Source of the DNA: JABDPF01 sp036351055
Lineage (GTDB): Bacteria; Pseudomonadota; Gammaproteobacteria; Xanthomonadales; SZUA-36
Length of the DNA: 64,000 bases
Assembly (NCBI GenBank): GCA_036351055.1
Contig: JAZBOH010000147.1
Span: 3,149-67,148 of the forward strand
Direction: 5' to 3'
Shown here: in pieces, positions 1 to 8,575 of the stretch
Position numbering within the stretch: position 1 is the first letter of the stretch
How the letters are laid out: each line of letters opens with the position of its first letter
Program-made: the position numbers and the translations under genes
The notes under the pieces: model-generated
The model's input: only the letters and a program-made list of their open reading frames with translations
Database searches by the model: none
What the model was told of the DNA's origin: nothing

Positions 1-1
1 C

Positions 2-307
2 GGCGTTCCAACTGCTGTAAAGGAAGCAGGTGATGAAAGCAGCCGTGAGATCCACCAACTGTTTGCGCAGGAACTCGAACGGAGACTGCCGGAACTCGAT
101 GCCCTTATCGCCGACGGCCGGACCCGCGATGCGGCATCGATTTCACATCAACTGATTGCTTCAAGCGCGATGTGCGGGCAGCAACGGCTGGCAGCGGCTT
201 TCCGCGCCCTCGATTCGGCCTGTCGTGAACAGGCAGGGGCAGATACACTGGCGCAGCGCTGGTCAAACCTGGCCGCGCTGGCGCGCGACTACCTCGCCGG
301 CATCTAG
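2..307 (+). CDS. C-terminal Hpt domain of a phosphorelay protein (5' end outside window)
   Basis: This frame is open from the window edge to a TAG at 305-307, giving 101 residues. The segment SHQLIASSAMCG has the pattern of a histidine phosphotransfer (Hpt) domain, with the candidate phospho-accepting histidine at visible residue 49, followed by a helix rich in Ala and Leu. In gammaproteobacteria such a domain commonly ends hybrid sensor kinases of the BarA/GacS type, and that is the likely identity, but the kinase and receiver parts lie outside the window, so it could also be a free-standing Hpt protein. It converges on pdxJ, and the two stop codons overlap. The canonical KGSA stretch after the histidine is here IASSA, a tolerated variation. 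Confidence 0.6.
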   Translation, partial: GVPTAVKEAGDESSREIHQLFAQELERRLPELDALIADGRTRDAASISHQLIASSAMCGQQRLAAAFRALDSACREQAGADTLAQRWSNLAALARDYLAGI

Positions 308-1059
308 GGCCTGATGACGCCAGGAGGCCCCTGGTCCGCCCGGATAGCATGGGCCATCTCGCGCACCGCGGCCTCGAACCCGACAAAAAGCGCGCGGGCG
401 ACGATCGAATGCCCGATGTTCAATTCCGTCATGTAAGGCAGGCGCGCAACGGGCGCGACGTTTTCCAGGTTCAGGCCGTGACCGGCATTGATCTGCAACC
501 CCAGGCCGTGCCCAAAGTGGCAGGCCTCGCGCAAGCGGTCAAACTCGACCTCCCGGTCGGTTCCCGCGGCATCCGCGTATGCACCCGTGTGCAATTCAAC
601 GACCGGGGCGCCCGCATCACTTGCCGCCTGCAACTGCGCCCGGTCCGGATCGATAAACAGGGAGACACGTATCCCCGCCGCGCCCAGACGGGACACGGCA
701 TCGGCGATTCCAACGGGGTTCGCCGTGACGTCCAACCCGCCCTCTGTGGTCAACTCTTCCCTTTTCTCGGGCACCAGGCAAACATCGGAAGGACGGCGCT
801 TGATCGCAATCGCCAGCATCTCCTCGGTCACCGCCATTTCCAGGTTGATCCGCGTACCCTCCCGCTGACACAGCAGGCGGACGTCCTCATCCTGGATATG
901 CCGGCGGTCCTCCCGCAGGTGGATCGTGATGGCGTCGGCGCCACCCCTCTCGGCCAGGTCAACGGCCTTGATCACCGAAGGATAATCCGTGCCCCGCGCT
1001 TCCCGGACCGTGGCAACGTGGTCGACATTCACGCCAAGAAGAACCTGGTTTTTCATCAT
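304..1059 (-). CDS. pdxJ: Pyridoxine 5'-phosphate synthase PdxJ
   Basis: PdxJ condenses 1-deoxyxylulose 5-phosphate with 3-amino-2-oxopropyl phosphate to pyridoxine 5'-phosphate, the closing step of DXP-dependent vitamin B6 synthesis in the cytosol. The protein has the family's opening GVNVDHVATVREARG, the HLREDRRHI segment with the catalytic-site histidine near residue 47, a glutamate in INLEM near residue 74, and the late GLQINAGHGL loop. Length, 251 residues, is normal. The start chosen is the first of two adjacent ATGs at 1059, with a GAGAG Shine-Dalgarno six bases upstream; a TTG two codons earlier lacks this spacing. It directly follows recO, as in many gammaproteobacteria. Confidence 0.95.
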   Translation of the reverse strand: MMKNQVLLGVNVDHVATVREARGTDYPSVIKAVDLAERGGADAITIHLREDRRHIQDEDVRLLCQREGTRINLEMAVTEEMLAIAIKRRPSDVCLVPEKREELTTEGGLDVTANPVGIADAVSRLGAAGIRVSLFIDPDRAQLQAASDAGAPVVELHTGAYADAAGTDREVEFDRLREACHFGHGLGLQINAGHGLNLENVAPVARLPYMTELNIGHSIVARALFVGFEAAVREMAHAIRADQGPPGVIRP

Positions 1060-1061
1060 TA

Positions 1062-1763
1062 TCAACTCTCGTAAAACAGTGACTGCGACTTCAAAGGCCG
1101 GTCACCGAGGTAGCAGGTAATCAGCCGGCGCATCAGCAATTTCAGTTCACGCTGGTGCTGCGGCCCTATGTCCCCGGATTGTAGCGCCAGCAGGGCCTCA
1201 CCGGAAACCAATTGATCGTCCTTCGCACCGGTTTTTTCACGCCGCACCGGTCCGGATTCCGGCACATACTGGTACCAGGCCTGCGGCAACACGGCGTCAC
1301 CGGAGCCCTGTTCGCGGTCCAGTTGCATGCCGAAACCCGCCGCCTCGAGCAGGTGTTTTTCAAACAGGCGTAAAGGGGGTTGTGCTGATTCGCCGCCCGC
1401 CAGCGCGCCCAGCAACTGCCGGTATCGTTCGAATAACCGGGGGTGGGGATCGGAGCGTTGCAGAAAACGCATCAGCAGTTCATTGGCGTAAATACCGCAA
1501 AACAGGGCCTCGGCGACGAGTGACGGCGGAGAGGCCACCTGGTCAGCACCGGTCAGCGTGCCCATTTCACCGCGCTGGTTCCAGCCCAGTAGCAGGGGCC
1601 GGAACGGCTGCAGCATGTTCTTCCAGCGCGACCTGGCACCCCGCGCCCCGCGCGCAACCAGCGCAACCCGCCCTTGCTCCCGGCTGAACGCCTCCAGGAT
1701 CAAACTGGTTTCACGGTAGTGCCGTGTGTGCAGTATATAGGCAGGTTCTAAGGAATAACGCAC
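1062..1763 (-). CDS. recO: DNA repair protein RecO
   Basis: RecO loads RecA on single-stranded DNA together with RecR in the RecF pathway. The N-terminal OB-fold opens with EPAYILHTRHYRETSLIL, and the LLGWNQRGEMGTLTGAD stretch and a helical C-terminal half follow. The 233-residue length matches the family. The start is uncertain: GTG at 1763 is taken, and a TTG one codon upstream is the alternative; neither has a strong Shine-Dalgarno. The gene lies between era, 49 bases upstream, and pdxJ, whose start region overlaps the recO stop, so translation of the three is probably coupled. The usual zinc-binding cysteines of some RecO proteins are not evident. Confidence 0.92.
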   Translation of the reverse strand: MRYSLEPAYILHTRHYRETSLILEAFSREQGRVALVARGARGARSRWKNMLQPFRPLLLGWNQRGEMGTLTGADQVASPPSLVAEALFCGIYANELLMRFLQRSDPHPRLFERYRQLLGALAGGESAQPPLRLFEKHLLEAAGFGMQLDREQGSGDAVLPQAWYQYVPESGPVRREKTGAKDDQLVSGEALLALQSGDIGPQHQRELKLLMRRLITCYLGDRPLKSQSLFYES

Positions 1764-1812
1764 CAAAATATCAACCCGGTCGCAATGGAATGCCGCTGGC
1801 CGTGAAACACGC

Positions 1813-2712
1813 TCAATCCTCGTAGCCGAACTGTTTCAGGGCGCGCACATTGTCTGACCAGTCCTTGCTCACCTTGACCCAGGTGCGCAGGTAGATTTTT
1901 TCCTCGAACAATTCCTGCAAGGCATGCCGGGCGCGGGTACCGACCTGCTTGAGCACGTCGCCGCCTTTACCGATCACGATCTCTTTCTGACGTTCCCGTT
2001 CCACCCAGATAATGGCGCCGATCCGCAGCACACCCTTGTCCCGCTTGAACTCCTCGATTTCAACGGTCAGCGAGTACGGCACTTCCTGGTGCAGGCGCAG
2101 CATCAGTTGTTCACGCACCAGTTCGGCCGCCAGGAAACGCTCGCTGCGATCCGTGAATTGCTCTTCGTCAAAAAATGGTCTTGAAAACGGCAGGGATTCG
2201 AATACCCGGTTTTCAAGGTCATCCACACCGTCACCCGACTTCGCCGCCACCAGCAGTACCTGCGAAAAACGGTCACTTTGCGCCTCCTTGTCCAGGAAGC
2301 CAAGCAACCGGGTCTTGTCAGGAACCAGGTCGATCTTGTTGACCACTAGGATCACGGGAACATCTACCGATTTGAGCGAACGCACGACGTGCTCGTCCTG
2401 TTTGGTCCAGCGCCCGGCCTCGACCAGGAACAAGACCAGGTCGACGTCCTGGAACGACGCACGCGCAATGCGGTTCATGTATCGGTTCAACGCTTTTTTC
2501 GCCGCCAGGTGGATACCCGGCGTATCGATATAAATAACCTGGCCGCGTTCGGTGGTCTTGATACCCGCAATCTGCTGCCGCGTGGTTTGCGGCTTGGCCG
2601 TCACAATGCTCAGCTTTTGGCCGAGAATCCGGTTCATTAGCGTGGATTTACCGACGTTTGGGCGTCCGATCAGCGCCACGTATCCGCAGCGGTATTGCTC
2701 TTCCGGGGTCAT
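1813..2712 (-). CDS. era: GTPase Era
   Basis: Era is an essential Ras-like GTPase that binds the 3' end of 16S rRNA and helps mature the 30S subunit. The P-loop GRPNVGKS is at residues 16-23, the G3 box is DTPGIH, and the G4 box is NKID. A C-terminal KH domain contains IVIGKGGDVLKQVG. The ATG at 2712 is chosen because GGTGGA, formed by the last codons of rnc, is correctly spaced before it; a GTG three codons upstream is less likely. The resulting 299 residues fit the family. The start lies 2 bases before the rnc stop in the usual rnc-era coupled arrangement. Confidence 0.96.
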   Translation of the reverse strand: MTPEEQYRCGYVALIGRPNVGKSTLMNRILGQKLSIVTAKPQTTRQQIAGIKTTERGQVIYIDTPGIHLAAKKALNRYMNRIARASFQDVDLVLFLVEAGRWTKQDEHVVRSLKSVDVPVILVVNKIDLVPDKTRLLGFLDKEAQSDRFSQVLLVAAKSGDGVDDLENRVFESLPFSRPFFDEEQFTDRSERFLAAELVREQLMLRLHQEVPYSLTVEIEEFKRDKGVLRIGAIIWVERERQKEIVIGKGGDVLKQVGTRARHALQELFEEKIYLRTWVKVSKDWSDNVRALKQFGYED

Positions 2713-2713
2713 T

Positions 2714-3382
2714 TTATCCACCTGCTGTCACCAACTGCTTGAGTATCTTCTCGGCCGCCGCCTGTTCCGCGGCGCTTCTGCTGCTGCCCTGTGCTTCGCT
2801 GATCATGCCGTCTTCGAGCGCGCAGGAAACATGGAAGGTCTTGGCGTGGGCCGCGCCTTCCTCGAACTCCAGGCTGTAAACCGGCAGGGGCCGCCCCCTG
2901 CCCTGCAACCACTCCTGCAGACGCGTTTTCGGATCCTTGAGTTGATCGACCGAGGGCAACTCCTCGATCAGTCTCGCGAAGCGCTCATGGATGACCTGAC
3001 GGCACGCTTCGAAACCGCCGTCGAGATAAATGGCGCCGAGCAGGGCTTCAAACGAGTCGGCGAGAATGGAGGTGTTGCGGAAGCCACCCGACTTCATCAC
3101 ACCCGGCTCCATCATGATCTGTCGCCCCAGGTCCATTTCCCGCGCAATTTTCGCCAACGTGGTTCCGCGCACGAGGCGGGCCCTCATCTTGGTGAGGTCC
3201 CCCTCACTGGCGCGGGGATGCAGTTCAAAAAGGCGGGACGAGATGACCATGCCCAGCACGCTATCGCCGAGAAACTCGAGACGCTCGTTGTTGCCCGAAC
3301 CGATGCTGCGGTGGGTCAGCGCTTCTTCCAGAAGCCGGGGATCCTCGAAGCGGTAGTCAATCCCGGCAACGGAATCTTTCAA
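2714..3382 (-). CDS. rnc: Ribonuclease III
   Basis: RNase III cuts double-stranded RNA in rRNA precursors and many mRNAs. The nuclease signature NERLEFLGDSVL carries the acidic metal ligands, and the second acidic pair is in ADSFEALLGAIYLDGG. The C-terminal third is a double-stranded-RNA-binding domain beginning DPKTRLQEWLQGRG. Total 222 residues, the usual size. The only reasonable start is a TTG at 3382, 5 bases after the stop of the DUF4845 gene, with a weak Shine-Dalgarno. The order lepB, DUF4845, rnc, era is conserved in Pseudomonas and relatives. Confidence 0.95.
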   Translation of the reverse strand: MKDSVAGIDYRFEDPRLLEEALTHRSIGSGNNERLEFLGDSVLGMVISSRLFELHPRASEGDLTKMRARLVRGTTLAKIAREMDLGRQIMMEPGVMKSGGFRNTSILADSFEALLGAIYLDGGFEACRQVIHERFARLIEELPSVDQLKDPKTRLQEWLQGRGRPLPVYSLEFEEGAAHAKTFHVSCALEDGMISEAQGSSRSAAEQAAAEKILKQLVTAGG

Positions 3383-3387
3383 TTTTG

Positions 3388-3756
3388 CTACTTCAGGACG
3401 ACGGATTTGTCGAACACGCCCACGATTTCAATATTGCCGAGGAAGGGTTTACGCACTTCGTAAGCGACCTGGACCGTCACCCCGACGCTCTTCTTGGAAA
3501 TCCTGATATCGTCATTGGTGATGTTGTTGCTCGCATAGCTGGCCCACAGGCTGTTTTGGATACTCTGCTTGATTTTCTGTGGCGTCAGATTCTTCGATGC
3601 AGGATCGTCTTCCAGCTTGGACAGCGCATTTCCCAGGGCATGGTACTCCAGGTACATCGGCACGACTCGCATTCCGGCGTAGGCGAAAAACAGCACCACG
3701 CACAGCACGATGAGAAATCCAATCAGGGTCAGACCGCTTTCTTTGCGAATGTTCAT
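3388..3756 (-). CDS. DUF4845 family membrane protein
   Basis: A 122-residue protein with a single N-terminal transmembrane segment (LTLIGFLIVLCVVLFFAYAG) resembling a type IV pilin-like or anchored helix, followed by a soluble domain ending in a short beta-rich region. The family (DUF4845) is regularly found between lepB and rnc in gammaproteobacteria, but no function is established. The ATG at 3756 is preferred because AAGGTG sits six bases upstream; an in-frame ATG at 3771 has no such site. The position suggests co-transcription with lepB, but what it does there is unknown. Confidence 0.85.
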   Translation of the reverse strand: MNIRKESGLTLIGFLIVLCVVLFFAYAGMRVVPMYLEYHALGNALSKLEDDPASKNLTPQKIKQSIQNSLWASYASNNITNDDIRISKKSVGVTVQVAYEVRKPFLGNIEIVGVFDKSVVLK

Positions 3757-3894
3757 TTCAATCACCTTCATCCTTGTTTGGGAAGATCAAAGCCAACCTG
3801 GAACAACCCGGCTCGCCGTCCAGCATCACCATTCATTTGCAAGACCCGGATACTATAGCGCTTTTGGTAGCAGGATCAATTGTTTGCTCCTGCA

Positions 3895-4695
3895 TCAATG
3901 GATTCCATCACCGATACGCGACAAGTCGCCGCAGCCTTTCTTGTAATCGAAATTGAGCCAGATACCCACTGCCCGCCCCATCAGGTGGTCCTCCGGAACG
4001 AAGCCCCACTCGCGGCTGTCATTGCTGCGATCACGATTGTCGCCCATGACGAAATAGTGACCCTCCGGCACCGTCCAGCGGTCGTCCCGGCCACGCGAAC
4101 GCGTGTGGACCAGGATGTCGTGGCTTACCTCACCGAGGGTCTCGAGGATACGCAAGGCGTCAGAAGCCGGAGTCGAACACTTCACGTCCTTGCTGCTGTA
4201 GAACCCCTGTTCCTGCATCGCGACTCTCTCACCGTTGATGAACAATTCCTTGTTGCGGTAGGTGATCGTGTCGCCGGGCAAGCCCACCAGCCGCTTGATG
4301 AAATTGACCCGCGGGTCCACCGGGTACCGGAAGACGACAACATCGCCACGTTCCGGTTCGCCGATGTCCAGGAACTTGGTATGGGTGACCGGCAAGCGCA
4401 GACCATAGGTGTACTTGTTGACGAGTATGAAGTCACCCACGAGCAGCGTCGGGATCATCGACCCGGAGGGGATTTTGAAGGGTTCGAACATGAAGGAACG
4501 GAACACCAGGACGATGAGCAGGATCGGGAACAGCGACCGGGCGTACTCGATGACCACGGGTTCGCGCGCCTGTTCGATCTTGTCCTGCACCGCACGGTCC
4601 ATCCTGCGGCGTTTGAAAAACAGCACATCGATCATCCATATCAGGCCAGACAGGCCCGTCAGCAGGACCAACAACAGCGAAAAATCGGGTTTCAT
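3895..4695 (-). CDS. lepB: Signal peptidase I
   Basis: LepB removes signal peptides from secreted proteins at the outer face of the inner membrane. Two N-terminal hydrophobic segments (about residues 6-27 and 52-68) flank a basic cytoplasmic loop. The catalytic serine is in IPSGSMIPT at about residue 79, and the catalytic lysine is in FIKRLVGLPGD at about residue 134. The later box YFVMGDNRDRSNDSR is also intact. The 266-residue length is typical. The gene follows lepA with an 8-base gap, the standard lepA-lepB pair. About 138 bases separate it from the DUF4845 start, with no clear terminator. Confidence 0.96.
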   Translation of the reverse strand: MKPDFSLLLVLLTGLSGLIWMIDVLFFKRRRMDRAVQDKIEQAREPVVIEYARSLFPILLIVLVFRSFMFEPFKIPSGSMIPTLLVGDFILVNKYTYGLRLPVTHTKFLDIGEPERGDVVVFRYPVDPRVNFIKRLVGLPGDTITYRNKELFINGERVAMQEQGFYSSKDVKCSTPASDALRILETLGEVSHDILVHTRSRGRDDRWTVPEGHYFVMGDNRDRSNDSREWGFVPEDHLMGRAVGIWLNFDYKKGCGDLSRIGDGIH

Positions 4696-4703
4696 CGGAC
4701 CAT

Positions 4704-6506
4704 CTACCTCTTGTTATCCTGTTGCAGCACGGCCAGGAATGCTTCCTGGGGGATTTCTACGCGCCCAACCTGTTTCATGCGTTTCTTGCCCGCTTTCTGC
4801 TTTTCCAGCAATTTGCGTTTTCGTGTCACGTCACCACCGTAACACTTGGCCGTTACGTTCTTGCGCAGCGCCTTGACCGTGGTGCGCGCGATAATTTGCG
4901 AGCCGATGGCCGACTGGATGGCCACGTCAAACATCTGGCGCGGGATCAGTTCTTTCATCTTGCTCGCCAGTTCACGTCCGCGCCGCTGGGCCTGGTCACG
5001 GTGAATGATCAGCGAGAGGGCATCTACCCGCTCACCGTTGATCAACACGTCGACACGCACAAAGGGGCCTTCCTGGAAGCGAAGGAAATGGTAGTCGAAA
5101 GACGCGTAGCCGCGACTCACCGACTTGAGACGATCGAAGAAGTCCAGCACCACTTCAGACAACGGCAACTCATAATTGATGCTCACCTGCTTGCCCATGT
5201 AATGCAGACCTTTCTGCGCCCCGCGCTTTTCCTCGCACAGGCCGATCACAGCACCGACGTAGTCCTGTGGCACCAGGATATTCGCCTCGATGATAGGCTC
5301 CCTGACCTCTGCAAGCTTGTTGCTGTTCGGCAGCCTGGCCGGGTTTTCCAACAACATGACCTCGCCATCGGACATCTCGATTTCGTAAATAACCGTGGGT
5401 GAAGTGGTGATGAGGTCTACGTTGTATTCGCGCTCCAGGCGTTCCTGCACGATGTCCATGTGCAGCAGGCCCAGAAAACCGCAGCGGAATCCAAAACCCA
5501 GGGCTTCCGAGGTTTCCGGCTCGAACCTGAGGGCCGAGTCGTTGAGTTGCAGACGATCGAGCGCCTCACGCAAATCCGGGTAGTCGTCCGCATCGCTCGG
5601 GAACAGTCCGGCAAACACCCTGGGCTGCAGGGTTTCAAAACCCGGCAGGGGCTCGGTGGCACCGTCTTTCGCGAGTGTGATCGTGTCACCGACCGGGGCG
5701 CCGTGCACATCCTTGATACCGGCCACGAGGAAGCCGACCTCTCCGGCGGCAATCCGCGGCCGAATTTCTCGCTTGGGCGTGAACACGCCGACCTGTTCGA
5801 CCTGGTGTTGGTTACCGGAGGCCATCAACTTGATTTTTTCACCCTTGCCGACCGAACCGTCCACCACGCGAATCAGCGAAACGATGCCCAGGTAGTTGTC
5901 AAACCACGAGTCGATGATCAACGCTTTGAATGGCTTGGACAGGTCACCCTTGGGCCGGGGAACCTGTTCGACCAGGGCTTGCAGCACGTCCTCGATGCCA
6001 ATGCCGGTCTTGGCGCTGGTGCAAATCGCGTCAGCTGCCTCGATGCCGATGATTTCCTCGATTTCCTGCTTGACCCGGTCGGGTTCGGCCGAAGGCAGGT
6101 CAATCTTGTTCAGCACGGGAATCACTTCGAGCCCGAGTTCCACCGCCGTGTAGCAGTTGGCCACGCTCTGGGCCTCGACACCCTGCGCCGCATCCACTAC
6201 CAGCAGAGCACCTTCGCAAGCAGCCAGTGAGCGGGATACCTCGTAGGAAAAATCCACGTGTCCCGGCGTGTCGATAAAATTCAGCTTGTAGACCTGGCCA
6301 TCGCGTGCCTTGTAATCCAGCGTGACGCTCTGCGCCTTGATCGTGATTCCGCGCTCGCGCTCGAGTTCCATCGAATCGAGAACCTGGTTTTCCATCTCGC
6401 GCTCGGTCAGGCCATCACAGTGCTGGATAAAGCGGTCCGCCAACGTGGACTTTCCATGGTCCACGTGCGCTATGATCGAAAAATTCCTTATGCGTTCCTG
6501 ATCCAT
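4704..6506 (-). CDS. lepA: Elongation factor 4 (LepA)
   Basis: LepA is a ribosome-dependent GTPase related to EF-G that acts on translation initiation or stalled elongation. G1 is AHVDHGKST at residues 13-21, G3 is DTPGHVDFS and G4 is NKIDL. The C-terminal LepA-specific domain ends with the basic stretch around GGDVTRKRKLLEKQKAGKKRMK. Length 600 residues matches the family. The ATG at 6506 has no good Shine-Dalgarno at normal distance. A strong intrinsic terminator on the same strand lies only 32 bases upstream, so expression must either read through it or use a promoter squeezed after it (see findings). Confidence 0.97.
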   Translation of the reverse strand: MDQERIRNFSIIAHVDHGKSTLADRFIQHCDGLTEREMENQVLDSMELERERGITIKAQSVTLDYKARDGQVYKLNFIDTPGHVDFSYEVSRSLAACEGALLVVDAAQGVEAQSVANCYTAVELGLEVIPVLNKIDLPSAEPDRVKQEIEEIIGIEAADAICTSAKTGIGIEDVLQALVEQVPRPKGDLSKPFKALIIDSWFDNYLGIVSLIRVVDGSVGKGEKIKLMASGNQHQVEQVGVFTPKREIRPRIAAGEVGFLVAGIKDVHGAPVGDTITLAKDGATEPLPGFETLQPRVFAGLFPSDADDYPDLREALDRLQLNDSALRFEPETSEALGFGFRCGFLGLLHMDIVQERLEREYNVDLITTSPTVIYEIEMSDGEVMLLENPARLPNSNKLAEVREPIIEANILVPQDYVGAVIGLCEEKRGAQKGLHYMGKQVSINYELPLSEVVLDFFDRLKSVSRGYASFDYHFLRFQEGPFVRVDVLINGERVDALSLIIHRDQAQRRGRELASKMKELIPRQMFDVAIQSAIGSQIIARTTVKALRKNVTAKCYGGDVTRKRKLLEKQKAGKKRMKQVGRVEIPQEAFLAVLQQDNKR

Positions 6507-6538
6507 TGATGGGCAGCCGCTAATCTTCCTGAAATATC

Positions 6539-6571
6539 AAAAAGCCATGCGCCCCAAGCGAGGCGCATGGC
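6539..6571 (-). terminator. Intrinsic terminator between mucD and lepA
   Basis: A perfect 10-bp stem (GCCATGCGCC at 6544-6553 and its complement at 6562-6571) with an 8-base loop is followed on the minus strand by five T residues (A run at 6539-6543). It ends transcription arriving from mucD, but it also lies in the 5' leader of lepA. Confidence 0.8.
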
Positions 6572-6588
6572 CAGAAGCCAAACGGCAC

Positions 6589-6594
6589 ATTATA
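6589..6594 (-). promoter_or_regulatory. Candidate -10 element upstream of lepA
   Basis: The minus strand reads TATAAT exactly, in the gap between mucD and lepA. No good -35 hexamer is visible at 16-18 bases, so the call is tentative. Transcription from here would start near 6582 and meet the terminator hairpin within about ten bases, before lepA. Confidence 0.35.
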
Positions 6595-6670
6595 ACCCAG
6601 TCGAAGCTGCCCCGCCCGCCAGGACGGGCAAAAGACTTTTTCTCTACAAGACAGGTTCAACCGCCTTCGT

Positions 6671-8104
6671 TCACTCTTCCTCTTCGGAGGGCGTGTAGGC
6701 GATGTAGCGGGTTACGCCATCACGCATCACGCGCAAAGCCACGGCCTTGCCTGCTTCCAGGTTTTCAGCAATGGTCTCGAAGGATTCAACGTCTTCGACC
6801 TTCATGTTATTGATCGTCAGGATTACATCGCCCCGCCTGAGCCCCGCGCGGTAAGCCGCATCGTTGTCTACGGCAGAGACGATCACACCGCCTTCCGGGT
6901 CACCCAGTGCGCGGCGGCGGTCGTCGCTGATGGGCTCCACCGTGAGGCCCAGGACCTTGTTCCCCGCCCCGCCCTGGGTGCTGGCCGTGATGTTACCGTC
7001 TTCGTCGGCTTCCAGTGCGTCCAGAACCACCTCGAACGTTTTGCGCTTGCCGTTGCGGCTCACGACGACTTTTGCCTCGGTTCCGGGCGGGTTGGCGCCC
7101 ACGATCGGCGGCAGGTCACCGGAAGTCTCGATCTCCTGGCCATCGAACTCCAGGATCACGTCACCGGACTCGATACCGCCCTTTTCGGCTGCACTGCCCG
7201 GGTTGACCGAATCCACCAGGGCGCCAACCGGTTTCTCCAGGTTGAGCGCCTCGGCCATTTCACGGGTCACTTGCTGGATCTGCACGCCCAACAGTCCGCG
7301 CGAAACCTTTCCGTGCTCACGCAGCTGCTTGACCGTAATGTTCGCCGTTTCGATCGGTATGGAGAACGACAGGCCGATGTAGCCACCATTGGAGCTCAGA
7401 ATCCAGGAGTTGATACCAACCACTTCACCGTCCAGGTTAAGCAGCGGACCACCGGAGTTGCCACGGTTGATGGCCACGTCCGTCTGGATGAACGGCACGT
7501 ACTGCTGTGCTGCATTGCTGCGCCCCTTGGCGCTGACGATTCCTGCTGTAACCGACTGGTCAAAATTGAACGGCGAACCGATCGCGACCACCCATTCACC
7601 GGGCTTCAGGCTTTCGCTGTCGCCCAGTTTGAGCGTCGGCAGATCGTCCGCATCGATCTTCAGCAGGGCGATGTCGCTGAGCGCATCCGAGCCGATCAAT
7701 TCGGCCTTGTATTCGTGCCGGTCAGCCATGCGCACGAGGATCTCGTCGGCGCCGTCCACCACGTGGTGGTTGGTAATGATGTACCCGTCAGACTCGATGA
7801 TGAATCCGGAACCTGCTCCCTGGCGGGGTTGTTGACCCCGATCGGGCATGTCGGGCCGGTCAAAGAAACGGCGGAAGAACTCAGGCATGTCTTCCGGGAC
7901 CTGCGCACTCCTCTGGTCGCCGTTCAGACTGTCGCCAAACTGGGTTACCCGGATATTGACAACCGCCGGCCCGGCTTCTTCAACCAGGCCGGTAAAATCC
8001 GGCAGACCGCTGACGCGGGCCAGGCCGGTGGTGGAAAAAGCAGTCAATGCGACCGCCAGCAGGATAAACAGGAAACGTTTACTCACAGATATTCCTCTTT
8101 TCAT
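6671..8104 (-). CDS. mucD: Periplasmic serine endoprotease of the DegP/MucD family
   Basis: This HtrA-type protease degrades misfolded periplasmic proteins. An N-terminal signal segment precedes a trypsin-like domain with the triad His114 (TNHHVV), Asp144 (SDIALL) and Ser217 (GNSGGP). Two PDZ domains follow, at about residues 275-370 and 385-470. Length 477 residues is that of MucD. ATG at 8104 overlaps the rseC stop (ATGA), but a GTG six codons later, at 8086, has a better Shine-Dalgarno (AGAGGA) and gives a cleaner signal peptide. It is the last gene of the algU-mucA-mucB-rseC-mucD set and is followed by a terminator. Confidence 0.95.
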   Translation of the reverse strand: MKRGISVSKRFLFILLAVALTAFSTTGLARVSGLPDFTGLVEEAGPAVVNIRVTQFGDSLNGDQRSAQVPEDMPEFFRRFFDRPDMPDRGQQPRQGAGSGFIIESDGYIITNHHVVDGADEILVRMADRHEYKAELIGSDALSDIALLKIDADDLPTLKLGDSESLKPGEWVVAIGSPFNFDQSVTAGIVSAKGRSNAAQQYVPFIQTDVAINRGNSGGPLLNLDGEVVGINSWILSSNGGYIGLSFSIPIETANITVKQLREHGKVSRGLLGVQIQQVTREMAEALNLEKPVGALVDSVNPGSAAEKGGIESGDVILEFDGQEIETSGDLPPIVGANPPGTEAKVVVSRNGKRKTFEVVLDALEADEDGNITASTQGGAGNKVLGLTVEPISDDRRRALGDPEGGVIVSAVDNDAAYRAGLRRGDVILTINNMKVEDVESFETIAENLEAGKAVALRVMRDGVTRYIAYTPSEEEE

Positions 8105-8568
8105 GATTCAGAAACCTTACATTCAACAGTTCGCAACAAGTGGACAGCGCCTTTTTGCGGAAATTCCACGGGACGGCTTCTAATGAGCCACAACACCCAC
8201 GCCGCGGCGATGATCGCCGAGGCAAGGGTCGACAGGTCAATCCAGCCGCTTGCGATGTGCATTTGAGAAGCAAGCACGTGGCCTGCTATGGCACCCAGCA
8301 AACCGGCAAGCAGCGGGTAAAGATAGAGCCGGAGCACCAGTGACAGAAACAGGACCTCGGGCAGACCCACAACGACACCCTGGCCTTCTGTGGCGCCAAC
8401 CGTGTTCTCAAAATCCATCTCCACCGGTTTGCGTTGCAACAGGCGGCCAAAAACGCCGGCGCCGCAACCCTTGCCTGCATCGCAGGCACTGCAGCCTGAA
8501 GACGCGCCAATCCTTACGCTGACCCGGTTACCGGCCGCCGATAATACCTTGCCTTGCTGCTCGATCAA
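8101..8568 (-). CDS. rseC: SoxR-reducing / sigma-E regulatory protein RseC (MucC)
   Basis: An inner-membrane protein of 155 residues in the RseC/MucC family. The N-terminal region has the cysteine cluster CSACDAGKGC (Cys26, 29 and 35) expected for this family, and two adjacent transmembrane helices lie around residues 75-97 and 106-130. In E. coli RseC belongs to the SoxR-reducing system and is encoded with rpoE; in Pseudomonas the homologue is mucC. Its stop codon overlaps the mucD start, and mucB ends 7 bases before it, which places it firmly in the sigma-E operon. Confidence 0.9.
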   Translation of the reverse strand: MIEQQGKVLSAAGNRVSVRIGASSGCSACDAGKGCGAGVFGRLLQRKPVEMDFENTVGATEGQGVVVGLPEVLFLSLVLRLYLYPLLAGLLGAIAGHVLASQMHIASGWIDLSTLASAIIAAAWVLWLIRSRPVEFPQKGAVHLLRTVECKVSES

Positions 8569-8575
8569 AGCCGGT

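Noticed and set aside
349..1074. Long plus-strand frame opposite pdxJ
   Set aside because: It is the antisense shadow of a clearly conserved gene and has no family features or Shine-Dalgarno.
6611..6640. Plus-strand hairpin GCCCG/CGGGC followed by a T tract
   Set aside because: The stem is only 5 bp, the T tract is interrupted by other bases, and no plus-strand gene ends nearby.
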